Source: JBLNBQ01 sp050260095 | GTDB lineage: Bacteria > Bacillota > UBA5301 > DYFA01 | Length of the DNA stretch: 11,339 nucleotides | Direction of reading: 5' to 3' | Assembly: GCA_050260095.1 (NCBI GenBank) | Contig: JBLNBQ010000077.1 | Span: forward strand, 1 to 11,339 | In this document: positions 1 through 6,749 of the stretch, in pieces | How the letters are laid out: every line of letters begins with the position of its first letter | Position numbering within the stretch: position 1 is the first letter of the stretch | The notes under the pieces: model-generated | What the model was told of the DNA's origin: nothing | Seen by the model: the letters and a program-made list of their open reading frames with translations, nothing else | The model's database searches: none | Program-made: the position numbers and the translations under genes

Positions 1-424
1 TCGGGGCTCGCCTGGCCGCTCCCGGAAGACCTGGATGAGGCGGCCCTGGAAGGGATGCTCTATCCGGGTAACGCCGGACTAAGCCGCCGGCGCGCTGAAC
101 CGGATTGGGAGCAAGTCCACCTGGTCGACTCTGTCGACCAGACGATGCCCGTGACGGGGCGCACTGCCGGGCGTTTGAGTTCTTAGGGGATGTGACGGAA
201 AAGGTAGTATCGGACAACCTCAAAGCCGGGGTGAAGGCTCCCAGCTGTTACGAGCCGGACCTAGACCCAACTTATCAGGAGATGGCGGCCTACTCCGGCA
301 CGGTGTGATCCCGGCCAGGCCGGGCCATCCCCGGGACAAGGGAAAGGTCGAGTCGGCCGTCCTGATCGTGGAACGGCAGATCCTCGCCAGGCTGCGGAAA
401 CGGACCTCGCCAGGCGAAGCGTGA
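1..424 (+). pseudogene. istA: Decayed IS21-family transposase (IstA) fragment
   Basis: Three collinear stretches in three frames resemble IstA, the DDE transposase of IS21 elements. Bases 1 to about 115 (frame 1) read AWPLPEDLDEAALEGMLYP then PEPDWEQVH-like sequence, the region after the N-terminal helix-turn-helix. Bases about 160-307 (frame 3) read RAFEFLGDVTEKVVSDNLKAGV and YEPDLDPTYQEMA-like sequence, which includes the second catalytic Asp block. Bases 305-424 (frame 2) read PRDKGKVESAVLIVERQILA, which carries the catalytic Glu block, and end at TGA 422-424. The segment with the first catalytic Asp is missing between the first two pieces, so there is an internal deletion plus at least two frameshifts. 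The N terminus lies outside the window. No istB helper ATPase follows. The copy is certainly inactive; family assignment rests on motif recognition. Confidence 0.82.
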
Positions 425-486
425 CCCAAGGTGAGCGGACCCGGGGACGCAAAGTGTGGAATTGACGCCCCTTTCTGGCGGCCAGG

Positions 487-1962
487 TTATCGCTCTGGAC
501 AACCGCCGCCCTCAGGCAAGCAGGCAGACGCCAACGGAACCGACGCGACGCTCAAGAGCGACAGCCTGAGCCAACGGGAGAGCACCGGGAATATCGAGTC
601 TATGAAGAGGTAGGGTTGGCTGACACTCCACCATAGGCCTCCGACCAGCACGGCAAAGAAGCCTATCTGCCCGAGCCTCAAGAGACGGGTCCGGCGTGCA
701 AAGGGGGCAAAGCGCCGCCTGCCGGAGGCCACGCCATATCCGAGTCTCCAGGCTTGCCACAGTGAGACGAACATGAGCAAGCCGACCAGAATCTGCATTC
801 CCGGTTCTGCCCGGACGATGTTGGCCATCCCTACCGAGGAGAAACCATTCCACTTCGCCCAGTCGAGCAATACGGACGAAAAGAAGGGCCAGCTCCGCTG
901 GCTGTTGGTTAGGATGACGATGCCATCGCCCGTTTCGGGGACGGAATGGAAATGGGTCATCCAACCGTTCCCTTGGCCGCCGTGCCAGACAGCTCTGTGG
1001 CCGCTCGGCAGAGTCTCGACAAAATGCCCCAGGCCGTACGCGTCAGAGACAACCCCAAACATCCCGTGAATCTTCACGTTCGGAGCATGGAGTTGCCTGA
1101 CACTCTCCGGTCTGAGAACCGAACCATCCTCAGGCGATCCGGGAGTATTCATTCCCGCGGCGACGAACCGGGCCAAGTCCCCCACGGTGGCATAAAGACC
1201 GCCGCTGGCTCGGTAAGGGTAGACATAGGGCGGAACGGGCCTGCCCTTCAGATCATAGCCGGTGGCAATTCTCGCGCTGAATCCTCCGCTCCAAGTGAAG
1301 CTGGAGTCGTGCATGCCAAAAGGAACCAGGATCTCGTCCTTCATGTACTCCGCGAAATCTCTGCCGGTGACCTCTTCAACCAGGAGTTCAAGCACGGCAA
1401 AGCTCGTATTCGAATAGGAGAAGGCTGAACCCGGCATGCGGACTAGGCGCGCCTGTGTGCCGGACAACGTCTCTTGCAGGGGGGGAGTGGCGTCTCCCGG
1501 CGCGAAATGTGCCGTGAAGTCTCCCAGAGGCAGGCCAGCGGTAAGGCTCAGCAACTGCCTGATCGTCACCTTCTCCTCCGGGAACGCGGATTCGGGGAAG
1601 CGCCAACTCCTCATGTGCTGTGCGACGGAGTCATCCAGGCCGATTCTGCCTTCCTCGACCAACTTCATGACTCCCCAGGCTGCTACCGACTTGGAGATTG
1701 ACTGAGCCATCAGCAGAGTATCGGTAGTCATCGGCCGTCTCCGCTGCAGGTCAGCGTAGCCATAAGCCTTGGCTCAAGTGACTTTTCCGCCTTGGATAAG
1801 CGCGATGCTGACCCCCGGTATGGAGTAACTCCTCATCAAGGCGGGGATCCGTTCATCCATGCGGGCCGAAAACCCAGCCAGAGTTCGCTCGATCTCGACG
1901 CTGTCCGTTCTGTACCGGTTGAAGAGTGGCGCTCCTATGATCAGGCAGAGCGCCAGCGCCAC
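487..1962 (-). pseudogene. Membrane-anchored serine hydrolase (beta-lactamase/class C PBP fold), interrupted by in-frame TGA
   Basis: One reading frame runs from a GTG at 1962 to TAA at 487-489, broken only by TGA at 1774-1776 (codon 63). Sequence on both sides of the stop is collinear with the family: PGVSIALIQGGKVT, stop, AKAYGYADLQRRRP, where relatives usually have Trp at the stop position. Catalytic motifs of the Beta-lactamase family (PF00144) are intact downstream: SISK (Ser88, Lys91), YSN (Tyr183) and HGG (about 327). A hydrophobic N-terminal stretch suggests a signal or anchor, and the last 110 residues hold about three membrane helices, as in membrane-tethered members. The start is uncertain: another in-frame TGA lies at 1963-1965, directly before the GTG, and coding-like sequence (ERRNAVERA) continues upstream of it. 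Reinitiation at ATG 1731 (behind a CGGAGA-like site) could give a product lacking the anchor and first strands. Most likely a recent nonsense pseudogene. Its substrate is not predictable. Confidence 0.8.
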
Positions 1963-2099
1963 TCAGGCGCGTTCCACCGCGTTCCTGCGCTCCAAGGCAT
2001 AGCCCCCCCCGGTTTCGTCCAGTGCCGAATTCTCCTGCCTACACTTTCCACATCCCCTCGTATTCGACCTTTGCTGAGGCACTGCAGTGGCGCAAGGCG

Positions 2100-2140
2100 C
2101 TACTCCCTGACCAACACCGCCACCGCTTCAGTGTGACTCG
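2100..2140 (-). repeat. RlmD-tail repeat, copy A (left half, att-like)
   Basis: Direct repeat matching the left half of the copies at 7924 and 9642. On the minus strand it encodes SHTEAVAVLVRE and a TAG stop (cta at 2100-2102), the extreme C terminus of an RlmD/RumA-type methyltransferase. Similarity stops abruptly after the core TGACTCG (2134-2140). The missing right half is found 803 bp further on, at 2937. The sequence between the hydrolase pseudogene and this copy (1963-2099), including a run of eight C, contains nothing else I recognise. Confidence 0.75.
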
Positions 2141-2943
2141 AATGCACAGTTGCACTACGAATTCCATCGGACGAACCGTGCCAGATTCGAGGGTGGTGAC
2201 TGACCTGCCCTACACCCCCTTGGCTTTTCGAAGAAGGTCTGCGCTAGTGTCACCAGAAACCTTGAGAGGAGGTGAAGAACGATGGAGATAATTGAAAAGC
2301 TCGTCAACAACCTTCGAGCACGCAGAATCCGGGCAGTCGTTGTGGAGAACGTCAGCGAGGCCCGTTCGTGGATCCTCAGGGAGATTCCTTCTGACGCCGC
2401 AGTTGGTTTCGGCAACTCTCAGACTCTCAAGACAATGGATTTGGCAAGGCTCCTGGCTGAACGGGGTAACACCATCTACGACAAGACTCTGGCCCAGACC
2501 CAAGAGGAGGTCAGACGGCTGAAAGTCCAAGCCTTGGTAGCTGATTGGTTTGTTACCGGGATAAACGCCATTTCCTCCGACGGCCACATCGTCAACATCG
2601 ACCACAGTGGTAATCGAGTAGCAGGGCTACTCTATGGGCCGAGACGAGTCTTGTTGATTGCCGGTCGGAACAAGATCGTTCCCACTCTGGAGGATGCCAT
2701 TCAGAGAGCAAGGAACGTTGCGGCGCCTCGAAATGCTCGACGGGCGGGGCTTCACCCACCTTGTGTCGAGCTTGGTCGCTGTGTGGACTGTCGCTGCGAG
2801 GATCGGGTCTGCAATAGTCTGGTCGTGATTGAGGGTCAGTCCGATCCGACGAGGATGACGGTGGTGCTCGTGAAACAACCCCTTGGTTTTTGAAATACGA
2901 ATGAGCGACAACCTTGTCAAGTATCCTTATGCTTTATGACTCG
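2141..2943. mobile_element. 803-bp inserted segment carrying the LUD gene, flanked by 7-bp TGACTCG cores
   Basis: Core TGACTCG occurs at 2134-2140 and again at 2937-2943. Removing 803 bp joins copy A to copy B and rebuilds an uninterrupted RlmD tail in frame: PTRLIDLFPQTSH followed by TEAVAVLVRE and a stop. The uninterrupted copies at 7924 and 9642 show the same CAGTG-TGACTCG-TCTGCGGG junction, so they act as natural empty sites. The insert holds one gene (2282-2893), a 141-base leader without recognisable content, and 43 bases after the gene. Its ends show no convincing terminal inverted repeats, which argues against an ordinary DDE transposon and for site-specific recombination with a 7-bp overlap. 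No recombinase is encoded. By eye the segment is less GC-rich than the ABC operon. Confidence 0.7.
2282..2893 (+). CDS. LUD-domain protein (LutC/YkgG-like lactate-utilisation family)
   Basis: A 203-residue protein, a normal length for single-domain LUD proteins (PF02589). The start ATG 2282 follows a strong site, GAGGAGGTGA, at about 2267-2276. Visible family motifs are VGFGNSQTL near residues 41-49, TGINAISSDG and IDHSGNRVAGLLYGP in the middle, and a C-terminal Cys cluster PCVELGRCVDCRCEDRVCN. The cluster corresponds to the CxDC...RICN motif of clostridial-type lactate utilization proteins. LUD proteins of the LutABC complex take part in lactate oxidation to pyruvate, but stand-alone members like this one have no settled function. 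No lutA or lutB partner is nearby; it is the only gene between the two tail half-repeats, so it looks like single-gene cargo. No promoter or terminator is convincing. The Cys residues could bind a metal or cluster, which is inference. Ends at TGA. Confidence 0.88.
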   Translation: MEIIEKLVNNLRARRIRAVVVENVSEARSWILREIPSDAAVGFGNSQTLKTMDLARLLAERGNTIYDKTLAQTQEEVRRLKVQALVADWFVTGINAISSDGHIVNIDHSGNRVAGLLYGPRRVLLIAGRNKIVPTLEDAIQRARNVAAPRNARRAGLHPPCVELGRCVDCRCEDRVCNSLVVIEGQSDPTRMTVVLVKQPLGF

Positions 2944-2980
2944 TCTGCGGGAACAGGTCGATCAGACGGGTTGGGGGCGA
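2937..2980 (-). repeat. RlmD-tail repeat, copy B (right half, att-like)
   Basis: Begins with the core TGACTCG (2937-2943) and continues as in the complete copies. On the minus strand it encodes PTRLIDLFPQTSH and then leaves the family (KA, stop) inside the insert. It contains the inverted repeat CGTCTG (2942-2947) and CAGACG (2963-2968) with a 15-base loop. It is the complementary half of copy A. Confidence 0.75.
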
Positions 2981-3037
2981 GCGCCCGGGTATCAGGTTGA
3001 CCGTGGTCTTTCCGGCGCGGTTCGGCCCGATGTGGCC
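2981..3037 (-). pseudogene. Scrap of an ABC-transporter ATPase (Walker A region)
   Basis: The minus strand reads GHIGPNRAGKTTVNLIPGR, very close to the P-loop segment of LivG-type branched-chain amino-acid transporter ATPases (GLIGPNGAGKTT followed by NLI). GPNRAGKT fits the GxxxxGK[ST] rule. Only about 19 codons are recognisable. Upstream sequence does not resemble an ABC protein, and downstream the same frame runs directly into the RlmD tail of copy B. This is probably a deletion remnant of an earlier neighbouring gene. A chance match cannot be fully excluded because the fragment is so short. Confidence 0.45.
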
Positions 3038-3085
3038 ATCGGTGCGACGCGATTCAGGCACATGGAGTAGCTGCCCACCACGCCG

Positions 3086-3958
3086 TTACTTCCAGCCGCT
3101 CAATTCAGCGCCGCGCACCGACGTCAGCGGTTGCTTTCTCTCCATGGTGAACCCGCGCAGGGTCGAGACGGTCTCGCCCTTGAGGTCGAAGCGGTAGACA
3201 CGGGTGAAGTCGGCCTTCAGGGCCAGATAGACCTGTTGTTGCTCCGGCTGGAAGAGCAGGGAGGCCTGGGTGATGGCTTGGGCCGCCTTCTTCAGAATCC
3301 CCAGCCCGGTCTCCAGGCTGACGGCCCCCTTCACCTTGCGCAGCTCTTCCATGGTCACCCGGTAGCGGTCAGTCCCAAAACCCTGAACCTTGCGGTAGTC
3401 CTGCCCCGCAAGGTCGCTGTTGTAGAAGTTGGTCATGACCGTGAAGTTGGCCGAACCGGGGATGAGTTGATTGGCCCTGGCGCCCGGTTCCACGATCAGC
3501 GTGCGCCCGCGGACATCGGCGAAGAGACAGTGGAGGTAGATGCCGGGAGGCGGGATCAGCCGGCGGTTGCCGATCAGACCGCTGACTTCGGGCACCGAGG
3601 AGGCCGATTCGAGCGCCTGGTCGAAGAGCAGGCCGAGCATCAGGGTCGGACCCTGGCCTAGCCCGCGCTGGCTGCGGGAAGGTACCTCCTGCAGCGAAGC
3701 GAAGAGCCCCCTTTCGTTCAGGCCGCACATGGTGAACCACCCCGCCTCCGGTTTGAACCGCAGCACGAATCGCTTTGCGGCCCCCGGTCCATGCTCCAGC
3801 GCGAACTCCAGCTCGGGCTCTCCAGGCCAGTCGAAATTGACGCCGTACACCGCCTGACCGGAATACGCGGCGAAACCCGTGCACCCACTCGCCTTGAGGC
3901 TGAAGACCACCGCCAGGCACAGCACGGCCGACGCGATCCTTCTGCACGCCCGAATCAT
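3086..3958 (-). CDS. Secreted Ntn-type linear amide C-N hydrolase (choloylglycine hydrolase / acid ceramidase-like family)
   Basis: A 290-residue protein. ATG 3958 is chosen because GGGGGTGA lies six bases upstream; the GTG at 3961 is too close. Residues 1-25 form a signal peptide (RACRR, then a hydrophobic run, ASG). It is followed by Cys26 in CTGFAAY, the expected N-terminal nucleophile once the leader is removed. Other family features are VNFDW with Asp43 at Cys+17, GLNERGLF (79-86), and MTNFYNSD with Asn177. This layout is that of the linear amide C-N hydrolase group (PF02275 or the related C45 family), which cleaves amide bonds in substrates such as N-acyl amines, penicillin V or bile salts; the substrate here cannot be read from sequence. 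It probably acts outside the membrane. The gene diverges from the ABC importer operon across about 200 bases, so shared control is possible but unproven. Ends at TAA 3086-3088. Confidence 0.8.
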   Translation of the reverse strand: MIRACRRIASAVLCLAVVFSLKASGCTGFAAYSGQAVYGVNFDWPGEPELEFALEHGPGAAKRFVLRFKPEAGWFTMCGLNERGLFASLQEVPSRSQRGLGQGPTLMLGLLFDQALESASSVPEVSGLIGNRRLIPPPGIYLHCLFADVRGRTLIVEPGARANQLIPGSANFTVMTNFYNSDLAGQDYRKVQGFGTDRYRVTMEELRKVKGAVSLETGLGILKKAAQAITQASLLFQPEQQQVYLALKADFTRVYRFDLKGETVSTLRGFTMERKQPLTSVRGAELSGWK

Positions 3959-4024
3959 CACGTGTCACCCCCATAGACGACAGCTTGGCCTGGGCCGATT
4001 GACCGCTCTGTCGCTTTCCTCATC

Positions 4025-4033
4025 TGGTATGCT
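4025..4033 (+). promoter_or_regulatory. Candidate extended -10 promoter for the ABC operon
   Basis: TGGTATGCT matches an extended -10 (TGn plus TATGCT, four of six to TATAAT) in the divergent intergenic region, 124 bases before the ATPase start. No good -35 sits 17 bases upstream; TTGACC at 3999-4004 is 23 bases away, which is too far. Weak call. Confidence 0.3.
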
Positions 4034-4156
4034 GTGGGTTTGGAAAGTGGAAGAGCAGGCCCCCCTGCGGCTTCACCAGCCAGGCCAGGAATATCCTGCC
4101 TGCGGGACGAGTATATTGCCGCGACGAGCAGCTCGATCCCGGAGGGAGGGGGGCCC

Positions 4157-5665
4157 GTGCAGGAGCAGGTGGTGCTCCACATGGAGCACATCAGCAAGAG
4201 CTTTCCCGGCGTCCAAGCCCTTGACGATGTGAGCCTCGACGTCCGGAGCGGCGAGGTCCTGGCCCTGGTCGGAGAGAACGGGGCGGGGAAGAGCACCCTG
4301 ATCAAGATCCTCTCGGGGGTCCATCCACGGGACGCCGGGCAAATCACCCTGCGGGGCCGCAGAGTCGACCTCGACTCCCCCCACCAAGCGCAACAGCTGG
4401 GGATCAGCACGATCCACCAGGAGTTCAACCTCGTTCCTACGCTGACCGTCGCCGAGAACATCTTCCTCGGCCGCGAGCCCGAGGCCAGGCGAGGTCTGAT
4501 CGACCGGGCCCGGTTGGAGCGGGAGAGCCGCCAACTGCTTCAGGAGTTGGAGGTCGAGCTGGATCCGCGGGCCAAGGTGCGGAACCTCTCGGTCGCCCAA
4601 CGCCAGGTGGTGGAGATCGCCAAGGCGCTCTCCCTCCGCGCCGAGCTGATCATCATGGATGAGCCGACCTCCGCGCTGACCGAGCGCGAGACACTGACGC
4701 TCTTCCGGATGATGCAGAGCCTCCGGTCGCGGGGCGCCGCCATCATCTTCATCTCCCACCGGCTCGAGGAGGTCCTGGCGGTCAGCGACCGCATTACGAT
4801 CCTCCGGGACGGGCGGAACGTGGGGACGGTGGTCACCGCCGAGAGCAGCCGCGAGGCGATCGTCGCCCTGATGGTCGGGCGGACCCTGACAGACGAAGCC
4901 CGGCCGGTGGCCGGACGGCGCCTCTCCCGTCCGCTCCTCGAGGTAAAGGGTCTGTCCACGTCCATCCTGCTCAGGGAGGTCAGCTTCACACTCCACCGGG
5001 GTGAGATTCTGGGCTTTGCGGGGCTCATGGGCGCGGGGCGCACCGAGGTCGCCCGGGCGATCTTCGGCGTCGACCACCCTACGGCCGGTGAGATCCTTTT
5101 GGACGGGAAACCCGTCGCCTTCCGTTCGCCCCGGGACGCCATCCAGCACGGTCTGGGCTTTGTCCCGGAGGACCGAAAACTCCAGGCCCTGCTCTTGCGG
5201 ATGACGGTGCGAGAGAACATCTCTCTCGCCGGCCTCGCCAGTCTGGACCGGTGGGGCTTCGTCGACCGCGGCCAGGAGCGGACCCGGGTTCGGGAGTACG
5301 TCGACCGCCTCGGAATCCGGACGCCCAGCCTCGAGCAGCGAACGGCCAACCTGAGCGGCGGCAACCAGCAGAAGGTCGTCATCGCCAAGTGGCTCTTCAC
5401 CCATCCCCGCATCCTGATCCTGGACGAACCGACCCGCGGCATCGACGTCGGGTCGAAGCAGGAGATCCACCAGCTCATCCGGAGCCTGGCGGAGCAGGGC
5501 GTCAGCCTGATCGTGATCTCTTCGGAGCTGCCGGAGATCCTGGCGCTCAGCGATCGCGTGGCCGTCATGCACGAGGGCCGTCTGACGGGGATCCTGGAGC
5601 GCGCCGAGGCCAGCCCGGAGAGGATCATGTCGCTCGCCACCGGTCAGCGGCTACGGCGCAGCTAG
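4157..5665 (+). CDS. Sugar ABC transporter, double ATP-binding subunit (RbsA/MglA/XylG type)
   Basis: A 502-residue duplicated ATPase, standard length for the carbohydrate uptake CUT2 family. GTG 4157 is chosen as start because GGAGGGAGGGGGG (4141-4153) lies just upstream and the protein then begins like its relatives; the open frame continues upstream to 4034 without family similarity. First domain: Walker A GENGAGKS (39-46), signature LSVAQRQ (about 145-151), Walker B LIIMDEPTSAL (about 163-173). Second domain: degenerate P-loop GLMGAGRTE (about 289), signature LSGGNQQK (about 398), Walker B ILILDEPTRGID (about 419). The degenerate second P-loop is typical of the family. It powers import through the permease encoded 30 bases downstream. 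The substrate is probably a monosaccharide or related small molecule; the sequence does not say which. The base composition at third codon positions is very GC-rich. Ends at TAG. Confidence 0.95.
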   Translation: MQEQVVLHMEHISKSFPGVQALDDVSLDVRSGEVLALVGENGAGKSTLIKILSGVHPRDAGQITLRGRRVDLDSPHQAQQLGISTIHQEFNLVPTLTVAENIFLGREPEARRGLIDRARLERESRQLLQELEVELDPRAKVRNLSVAQRQVVEIAKALSLRAELIIMDEPTSALTERETLTLFRMMQSLRSRGAAIIFISHRLEEVLAVSDRITILRDGRNVGTVVTAESSREAIVALMVGRTLTDEARPVAGRRLSRPLLEVKGLSTSILLREVSFTLHRGEILGFAGLMGAGRTEVARAIFGVDHPTAGEILLDGKPVAFRSPRDAIQHGLGFVPEDRKLQALLLRMTVRENISLAGLASLDRWGFVDRGQERTRVREYVDRLGIRTPSLEQRTANLSGGNQQKVVIAKWLFTHPRILILDEPTRGIDVGSKQEIHQLIRSLAEQGVSLIVISSELPEILALSDRVAVMHEGRLTGILERAEASPERIMSLATGQRLRRS

Positions 5666-5695
5666 AGTGTCAGGCAGCCAAAGGGGGTTGTGTCC

Positions 5696-6661
5696 ATGCA
5701 GGTCTCCCGGCCGCGAGCCGGCGTCGTTCAACTGAAGCGCTGGCTCAGCATTCCCGAAATGGGTGTCATCGGCATTCTCCTGGCCCTGTCCCTAATCCTC
5801 ACCCTGACCACCACCACCTTCCTCACCTCGGAGAACCTGTTCAGCGTCGCCCGGGCCTTCTCGTGGATCGCCATCATGGCCATCGGCGAGTGCCTGGTCA
5901 TCATCACCGGCGGGATCGACCTCTCCGTGGCCTCGGTCTTCGGTCTCGCCGGAGCGGTCGCCGCCTGGGTGATGGTGAAGGCAGGGGCGGGAGTGCTGCC
6001 CGGCGTCTTGGCCGGGCTGGCGGTGGGTCTGGTCTGCGGATTGGGCAACGGGCTCTTGATCACCAAGACCAAGCTGCCGCCCTTCATCGCCACGATCGGC
6101 ATGCTGAACGTGGGGCGCGGCCTGGCGTACGCTCTGACCGGCGGCTGGCCGATCAGCGGCCTTCCAGCGTCCTTCCTCGCCATCGGGCAGGGCCACCTCT
6201 GGGTCATCCCCATCCCGGTGATCATCATGGTGGTCCTGGCGTCGATCTTCGCGGTCCTGTTGGTTCGCGCCACGGTCAGCAGGCACATCTTCGCCGTCGG
6301 CGGCAACGAACAGGCGGCCATCCTCTCCGGCATCTCGGCCGACCGGGTAAAACTCCTGGTCTACTCGCTCTCGGGAATCCTCGCCGCCGTCGGCGGGATG
6401 ATCATGACCTCGCGCCTGGGTGTGGCCCAGTCCACGGCCGGCCTGGGCTACGAGATGGACGTCGTGGCGGCCGCCGTGATCGGGGGAACCAGCTTCTCCG
6501 GCGGCGAGGGCTCGATCGTGGGCACCGTGCTCGGGGCGGCGATCATGGGGGTTTTGCGCAACGGGCTGGTCCTCCTGAACGTATCAGCCTACTGGCAACA
6601 GGTAACCATAGGGCTGGTGATTGTCCTGGCAATCATGGCCGATCAGCTCCGGAAACGGTAG
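5696..6661 (+). CDS. Sugar ABC transporter permease (RbsC family)
   Basis: A 321-residue integral membrane protein of the BPD_transp_2 family (PF02653). ATG 5696 is preferred because AAAGGGGG (5680-5687) is eight bases upstream; an in-frame GTG at 5690 is only two bases from that site. Hydrophobic segments fill the protein. Family hallmarks are ITGGIDLSV near residue 75, GLGNGLLITKTKLPPFIAT around 115-135, and AAAVIGGTSFSGGEGSIVGT near 260-280. It forms the membrane channel, probably as a homodimer, and contacts the upstream ATPase. It follows the ATPase by 30 bases and precedes the binding protein by 88 bases, so the three are surely one operon. Ends at TAG. Confidence 0.94.
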   Translation: MQVSRPRAGVVQLKRWLSIPEMGVIGILLALSLILTLTTTTFLTSENLFSVARAFSWIAIMAIGECLVIITGGIDLSVASVFGLAGAVAAWVMVKAGAGVLPGVLAGLAVGLVCGLGNGLLITKTKLPPFIATIGMLNVGRGLAYALTGGWPISGLPASFLAIGQGHLWVIPIPVIIMVVLASIFAVLLVRATVSRHIFAVGGNEQAAILSGISADRVKLLVYSLSGILAAVGGMIMTSRLGVAQSTAGLGYEMDVVAAAVIGGTSFSGGEGSIVGTVLGAAIMGVLRNGLVLLNVSAYWQQVTIGLVIVLAIMADQLRKR

Positions 6662-6749
6662 AGGCGGACCAGGAGAGGAGGCGAGCGCCCAGTTGTCCCA
6701 AGGCCGGTTGACCAGGATCACGCCGAACATCATTCAGGGGGTGAAGAGC

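Noticed and set aside
487..1962. Genome-wide TGA-to-Trp recoding to explain the in-frame TGAs
   Set aside because: The LUD gene, the YciI gene and the partial gene at the right edge appear to stop at TGA at the normal family length, and TGG is used freely for Trp. A TGA-Trp code would be unexpected in such GC-rich DNA.
2220..2250. Promoter TTGGCT / TAGTGT before the LUD gene
   Set aside because: The spacer is 19 bases and the -10 matches only three of six positions, so the support is too weak.
3880..3958. The amide hydrolase as a lipoprotein via its Cys26
   Set aside because: The residues before the Cys (A-S-G) make a poor lipobox, and the Cys is the expected Ntn nucleophile in CTGF.
4073..5572. 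Long minus-strand open frame (499 codons) opposite the ABC ATPase
   Set aside because: It is antisense to an unmistakable ATPase, has no recognisable motifs, and arises from the high GC content.
5251..6711. Long plus-strand open frame across the ATPase-permease junction
   Set aside because: It is an out-of-frame Arg/Pro/Gly-rich shadow of two well-identified genes.
6708..6736. Internal promoter before the binding-protein gene (TTGACC)
   Set aside because: No acceptable -10 lies 16-18 bases downstream; the best candidate, CATTCA, is too poor.
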